Under the pieces are notes generated by a model, which saw only the letters and a list, made by a program, of their open reading frames with translations, made no database searches and was not told the origin of the DNA. Made by a program: the position numbers and the translations under genes. Shown here one piece after another: positions 59,958 to 64,000 of a stretch of 64,000 nucleotides of DNA; positions within the stretch are counted from its first letter, which is position 1, and each line of letters starts with the position of its first letter. Origin of the DNA: Hyphomicrobiales bacterium (GTDB lineage Bacteria; Pseudomonadota; Alphaproteobacteria; Rhizobiales; Rhizobiaceae); contig UBNV01000010.1 of assembly GCA_900466945.1 (NCBI GenBank), positions 1 through 64,000 of the forward strand, in the 5' to 3' direction.

Positions 59958-62054
59958 ATGACGGGCCAAACCCGCCTTCTCGAAAATCGTTGGGATGATG
60001 CCTATGCCGCCACGCTCGATGAGCCCGGCAAGCTTCTGTACCGATCCAACCTGCTGGGTGTCGACAAGCGCATCACCAATTACGGGGGCGGCAACACCTC
60101 AGCCAAGGTGATGGAGATCGACCCGCTGACGGGGCAGACGGTCAAGGTTCTCTGGGTCAAGGGATCCGGCGGTGACGTCGGCACGATCAAGCTCGATGGC
60201 TTTGCGACGCTTTACCAGGACAAGCTGGAAGCGTTGAAGGGCATTTATCAGGGTGTGCATGACGAAGACCGTATGGTCGGTTTCCTGCCGCATTGCACCT
60301 TCAACCTTAATCCACGCGCGGCTTCCATCGATACGCCGCTGCATGGTTTCGTACCGTTCACGCATGTCGATCACATGCATCCGGACGCGATCATCGCGAT
60401 TGCGGCCTCGAAGAACTCTCGCGAGTTGACGCAGAAGGTCTTCGGCGCGGAAATCGGCTGGCTGCCTTGGCGCCGTCCCGGTTTCCAGCTCGGCCTCGAC
60501 CTTGAAGCCTTCGTGAAGGACAATCCAACCGCCAAGGGCGTCGTTCTGGAAAGCCATGGCCTGTTCACCTGGGCCGATGATGCCAAGGATTGCTACCTGC
60601 TGACGCTTGAGATCATCAACAAGGCGATCGAGTGGTTTGCGAAGGAAACCGAGGGCAAGACGATCTTCGGCGGTGCCGTGTCGAAGAGCCTGCCGGCAGA
60701 GGAACGCCGCGCGATTGCCGCGCGTCTGATGCCGGAGATCCGCGGCCGTATCGGCAAGAGCGAGCGCAAGCTCGGCCATTTCGACGATCAGGACGCCGTG
60801 CTCGAATTCGTCAATTCCAGCCACCTGCAGCCGCTGGGTAGCCTCGGAACGTCTTGCCCGGACCATTTCCTGCGCACCAAGATCCGGCCGCTGATCGTCG
60901 ATTTCGATCCCGCAAAGCCGGATGTGGACTCGGTTCTTGCCGGTCTGGACAAGGCGCTCGAAGCGTATCGTACCGACTACACCCGCTATTACGAGACCTG
61001 CAAACACGACAATTCGCCTGCGATCCGCGATCCGAACCCGGTGATTTTCTTGGTGCCTGGTGTTGGCATGCTGTCCTTTGCCAAGGACAAGGCGACGGCC
61101 CGCATTGCCGGTGAGTTCTATGTCAATGCGATCAACGTGATGCGTGGCGCCTCGACGGTCTCCGAGTATCAGGGGCTGCCTGAGCAGGAAGCATTCGACA
61201 TCGAATACTGGCTGCTCGAAGAGGCAAAGCTGCAGCGCATGCCGAAGCCGAAGAGCCTGGCAGGACGCGTTGCCTTTGTCACGGGTGGTGCCGGCGGCAT
61301 TGGCCGGGCTACGGCTGACCGCCTGATGGCGGAGGGTGCTTGTGTGGTGCTGGCCGATATCGATGCGGCAGCGCTCGAGCAGACGGTCGCGGACTTCTCC
61401 AAGCGGCATGGTGCGGATGTCGTGCGCTCTGCACAGCTCGACGTGACCCGCGAGGACGCGGTTATCCGGGCCTTTGCAGAGGCCTGTGTGGAATTCGGCG
61501 GTGTCGACATTCTCGTTTCGAACGCCGGGATCGCCTCGTCGGCGCCGGTCGAAGACACGACGCTTGCGATGTGGGACAGGAATATCAGCATCCTGGCCAC
61601 CGGCTATTTCCTCGTGTCGCGCGAAGCCTTCCGCTTGTTCCGGCGTCAGAAGCTCGGTGGCAATGTCGTTTTCGTCGCCTCGAAGAATGGTCTTGCCTCA
61701 TCGCCCAATGCGTCCGCCTATTGCACCGCAAAGGCGGCCGAGATCCATCTCGCCCGCTGCCTGGCGCTCGAAGGCGCAGATGCCGGCATCCGGGTGAACA
61801 CGGTCAATCCGGATGCGGTCCTGCGCGGTTCAAAGATCTGGAATGGCGAATGGCGCGAGCAGCGCGCGGCCTCCTCGAAGATCGAAGTTACCGATCTCGA
61901 GGAGCACTACCGTAATCGCTCGATGCTGAAGCTGAATGTCTTCCCTGAAGACATTGCGGAGGCGATCTACTTCCTCGCCTCCGATCTCTCGGCGAAATCC
62001 ACCGGCAACATCATCAATGTCGATGCCGGCAATGCGCAGAGCTTCCCGCGTTGA
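59958..62054 (+). CDS. rhaD: Bifunctional rhamnulose-1-phosphate aldolase/alcohol dehydrogenase
   Basis: A 698-residue fusion. Residues ~20-430 form a class II aldolase domain (NYGGGNTSAKVMEIDPLTG, then the metal-binding FTHVDHMHPDAIIAIAASKN, and later VLESHGLFTWADDAKDCY). Residues ~433-698 form a short-chain dehydrogenase (GRVAFVTGGAGGIGRATADRLMAEGA, VSNAGIASSAP, YCTAKAAEIH, final IINVDAGNAQSFPR). In rhizobia this protein splits rhamnulose-1-phosphate to dihydroxyacetone phosphate and L-lactaldehyde and converts the aldehyde. GGAGG precedes the ATG. It is divergent from rhaR and followed by rhaI. Confidence 0.93.
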   Translation: MTGQTRLLENRWDDAYAATLDEPGKLLYRSNLLGVDKRITNYGGGNTSAKVMEIDPLTGQTVKVLWVKGSGGDVGTIKLDGFATLYQDKLEALKGIYQGVHDEDRMVGFLPHCTFNLNPRAASIDTPLHGFVPFTHVDHMHPDAIIAIAASKNSRELTQKVFGAEIGWLPWRRPGFQLGLDLEAFVKDNPTAKGVVLESHGLFTWADDAKDCYLLTLEIINKAIEWFAKETEGKTIFGGAVSKSLPAEERRAIAARLMPEIRGRIGKSERKLGHFDDQDAVLEFVNSSHLQPLGSLGTSCPDHFLRTKIRPLIVDFDPAKPDVDSVLAGLDKALEAYRTDYTRYYETCKHDNSPAIRDPNPVIFLVPGVGMLSFAKDKATARIAGEFYVNAINVMRGASTVSEYQGLPEQEAFDIEYWLLEEAKLQRMPKPKSLAGRVAFVTGGAGGIGRATADRLMAEGACVVLADIDAAALEQTVADFSKRHGADVVRSAQLDVTREDAVIRAFAEACVEFGGVDILVSNAGIASSAPVEDTTLAMWDRNISILATGYFLVSREAFRLFRRQKLGGNVVFVASKNGLASSPNASAYCTAKAAEIHLARCLALEGADAGIRVNTVNPDAVLRGSKIWNGEWREQRAASSKIEVTDLEEHYRNRSMLKLNVFPEDIAEAIYFLASDLSAKSTGNIINVDAGNAQSFPR

Positions 62055-62190
62055 CATTTCGGGAGGGCGTGGTGCGGGCGCCCCGGGGATGACCGTTTGC
62101 CAAGATTGAAACTGATGGCGAGGATGGTGCCATCCGGGCTGCAGATAGACGCGCTTTGATCGCAGGCGATCGCGCGAGGTGGAGGAAAGA

Positions 62191-63483
62191 ATGAGCGAGA
62201 TCCGTATTGCCGCCGAGATCGTTGCGGCTGAGAACCAGCGACGCGAGGCTGCGCAGCGCAGTGACTATGAGGCGCTGGGCGAAAAGCTTGCCCGCAGCTC
62301 TATAGACATCCAGGCGATCACTGCAAAGGTCGCCGAGTTCTTTGTCGCCGTACCCTCCTGGGGTGTCGGCACTGGCGGGACGCGCTTTGCCCGGTTTCCG
62401 GGGCAAGGCGAGCCGCGCCACATCTTCGACAAACTGGACGATTGCGGGGTCATCCAGCAGCTGACTCGGGCCACGCCGACGGTGTCGCTGCATATCCCCT
62501 GGGATAAGGCGGATCCTAAGGAGCTGAAGGCCAAGGGCGATGCGCTCGGGCTCGGTTTCGACGCAATGAATTCGAACACCTTCTCGGACGCCCCGGATCA
62601 GGCGCATTCCTACAAATATGGATCACTCAGCCATGTCGACGCTGCAACGCGCCGCCAGGCGGTCGAGCACAATTTCGAATGCATCGAGATCGGTCGGACG
62701 CTCGGCTCCAAGGCGCTCACCGTCTGGATCGGAGATGGCTCGAACTTCCCGGGCCAGGCCAGTTTCACCCGTCAGTTCGAGCGTTACCTTGCGGCCATGG
62801 CAGATATCTACAAGGCGCTCCCGGACGACTGGCGCCTGTTCTCCGAGCACAAGATGTATGAGCCGGCCTTCTATTCTACGGTCGTGCAAGACTGGGGCAC
62901 GAATTACCTCATCGCGCAGACGCTCGGCGAAAAGGCCTATTGCCTTGTCGACCTCGGCCACCATGCGCCGAACACGAATATCGAGATGATCGTCGCTCGG
63001 CTCATCCAGTTCGGCAAGCTTGGCGGTTTCCACTTCAATGACTCGAAATATGGTGACGACGATCTCGATGCCGGTTCGATCGATCCCTATCGGCTTTTCC
63101 TCGTGTTCAACGAACTCGTCGATGCGGAGCATCGAGGGGTGAAAGGTTTCCATCCGGCCCATATGATAGACCAGAGCCATAATGTGACCGATCCGATCGA
63201 AAGCCTCATTTCCAGCGCCAACGAGATCCGCCGCGCCTATGCGCAGGCCCTGCTTGTCGATCGGGGCGCCCTCGAAAGTCACCAGAGCGAGAATGACGTT
63301 CTGATGGCGTCCGAGACTTTGAAGAGGGCCTATCGGACCGATGTCGAGCCGATCCTGGCCGAAGCTCGTCGCCGTGCGGGTGGCGCTATCGATCCGGTCG
63401 CGACTTACCGGGCGAGCGGTTATCGTGCGCGCGTCGCCAGCGAACGACCGGCCGTCAGGGGTGGTTCTGGCGGGATCGTGTAG
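62191..63483 (+). CDS. rhaI: L-rhamnose isomerase (rhizobial type)
   Basis: A 430-residue xylose-isomerase-like TIM barrel of the RhaI family found in rhizobia and Pseudomonas stutzeri. Metal- and substrate-binding stretches include TVSLHIPWDK, LTVWIGDGSNFPGQ, FSEHKMYEPAFYSTVVQDWGTNYLIAQ, VDLGHHAPNTNIEMIV and GGFHFNDSKYGDDDLDAGSIDPYRLF. It converts L-rhamnose to L-rhamnulose. GGAGG five bases before ATG 62191 fixes the start, rather than the upstream 62179 codon. It is 136 bases after rhaD, completing the pathway with RhaK and RhaD. Confidence 0.93.
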   Translation: MSEIRIAAEIVAAENQRREAAQRSDYEALGEKLARSSIDIQAITAKVAEFFVAVPSWGVGTGGTRFARFPGQGEPRHIFDKLDDCGVIQQLTRATPTVSLHIPWDKADPKELKAKGDALGLGFDAMNSNTFSDAPDQAHSYKYGSLSHVDAATRRQAVEHNFECIEIGRTLGSKALTVWIGDGSNFPGQASFTRQFERYLAAMADIYKALPDDWRLFSEHKMYEPAFYSTVVQDWGTNYLIAQTLGEKAYCLVDLGHHAPNTNIEMIVARLIQFGKLGGFHFNDSKYGDDDLDAGSIDPYRLFLVFNELVDAEHRGVKGFHPAHMIDQSHNVTDPIESLISSANEIRRAYAQALLVDRGALESHQSENDVLMASETLKRAYRTDVEPILAEARRRAGGAIDPVATYRASGYRARVASERPAVRGGSGGIV

Positions 63484-63545
63484 TCAGCATCGGCGATCCT
63501 CTGCCGACGCGGTGAGCATGGCCCGACTCCAGCGGCCCTGCATCA

Positions 63546-64000
63546 TCAGGCCGAATGGCGTTCCACGAGGACGCACTCGACCTTCAGCTGGTCGTGCGAG
63601 CTGGTGAGGCCGCCGGCGAGATCGGCGATCAGTTCGACGGCCATGGCACCCATTTCGAACATCGGCAGGTGGAAGGTCGTCAGCGGAGGCATGGTGAACT
63701 GGGCGATATCGCGATTGTCGAAACCGACCACCGAGACGTCCGTCGGGATCGACATGCCGAGTTCCTTGAGCGCTTCGATGCAGCCGAGCGCCATCAGATC
63801 GTTGGCGCAGAAGATGCCGTCCGGCGGATCCTTCAGCTTCATCAGGGTATGCGTCTTTTCATAGCCGGACGAGGGTTCCCAGTTGCCGTAGTGGACCAGA
63901 TCGGGGTCGTAGGCGAGATCATTGCTTGCCAGAGCTTGCTTGTAGCCGCGCAGGCGATCGCGGGGATTGTCGAGGCCTTCCTGGCCATTGATCAGGGCTA
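63546..64000 (-). CDS. LacI-family transcriptional regulator, C-terminal part
   Basis: The last 150 codons of a LacI/GalR-type repressor. The frame stays open to the window edge, so the N-terminal HTH lies outside. Visible sensor-domain landmarks are DNPRDRLRGYKQALASNDL, the DGIFCANDLMALGCIEALKELGMSIPTDVSVVGFDNRDIAQFTMPPLTTFHLP block, and ELIADLAGG near the end. It converges on rhaI. The effector is a sugar or sugar phosphate by family, identity unknown. Confidence 0.88.
   Translation of the reverse strand, partial: ALINGQEGLDNPRDRLRGYKQALASNDLAYDPDLVHYGNWEPSSGYEKTHTLMKLKDPPDGIFCANDLMALGCIEALKELGMSIPTDVSVVGFDNRDIAQFTMPPLTTFHLPMFEMGAMAVELIADLAGGLTSSHDQLKVECVLVERHSA

Noticed and set aside
1..64000. 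tRNA, rRNA, CRISPR array, insertion sequence or phage genes
   Set aside because: None recognised by eye: no transposase-like frames, no regular short direct repeats with spacers and no tRNA-like cloverleaf with a typical TTCGANNC arm at a plausible site.

Overview
The window is GC-rich, gene-dense DNA from an alphaproteobacterium, most likely a member of the Rhizobiaceae (Rhizobium/Agrobacterium/Ensifer-like). The evidence is a rhamnose locus in the rhizobial order rhaRSTPQUK/rhaDI, a VirA/VirG-like two-component pair, a carnitine dehydrogenase-thioesterase fusion of the rhizobial type, and many ABC uptake systems. No rRNA, tRNA, CRISPR array or insertion sequence was recognised. The catabolic content and several gene remnants suggest an accessory replicon or accessory chromosomal region; this is inference.

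Region 1 (1-10.5 kb) is a mixed accessory region: a GNAT acetyltransferase, a PanE-like reductase, an Lrp-like protein with an eroded DNA-binding end, a single-domain response regulator and a FixJ-type regulator beside a frameshifted histidine-kinase remnant, a DUF1127 protein, two alpha/beta hydrolases, a helix-turn-helix/GAF fusion and a secreted phytase-esterase-like protein.

Region 2 (10.7-25 kb) is the most unusual part. It holds a di-haem cytochrome c peroxidase overlapping a full-length VirA-like hybrid kinase, a BenE-type aromatic-acid transporter with an HxlR regulator, small secreted proteins, a PII-like protein, then an oxidative block (GMC oxidoreductase, P450, FAD monooxygenase, P450). 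It ends with a VirG-like response regulator behind a short, probably coupled leader ORF. The promoters of the oxidative block and of the virG-like gene share a 21-bp AT-rich element (18/21 identical) at almost the same distance from the first start codon. I propose that this is a plant-signal-responsive oxidation system controlled by a VirA/VirG-like pair. A hydroquinone-type dioxygenase, a small lipoprotein, an SfnB-like flavoprotein and an esterase follow (25.3-28.9 kb).

Region 3 (28.9-44 kb) is a gamma-butyrobetaine/carnitine catabolic locus on the minus strand. It comprises a beta-keto acid cleavage enzyme, a carnitine 3-dehydrogenase-thioesterase, an acyl-CoA dehydrogenase, an ADP-forming acyl-CoA synthetase, a CaiD-like crotonobetainyl-CoA hydratase, a complete peptide/nickel-type ABC importer and a CocE-type hydrolase. 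A GlxA/CdhR-type regulator is divergent. An SDR and a diguanylate cyclase follow.

Region 4 (46.2-52.1 kb) encodes a dihydropyrimidinase, a class V aminotransferase-like enzyme and a polar amino-acid ABC importer, with a divergent FadR-type regulator and a 31-bp dyad between them.

Region 5 (52.1-63.5 kb) is a complete L-rhamnose uptake and catabolism locus. The DeoR-type RhaR gene heads the transporter/mutarotase/kinase operon, rhaDI is divergent, and two matching 16-bp sites lie in the 200-bp divergent promoter. A truncated siderophore-interacting protein gene lies just past rhaK. The right edge cuts a LacI-family regulator.
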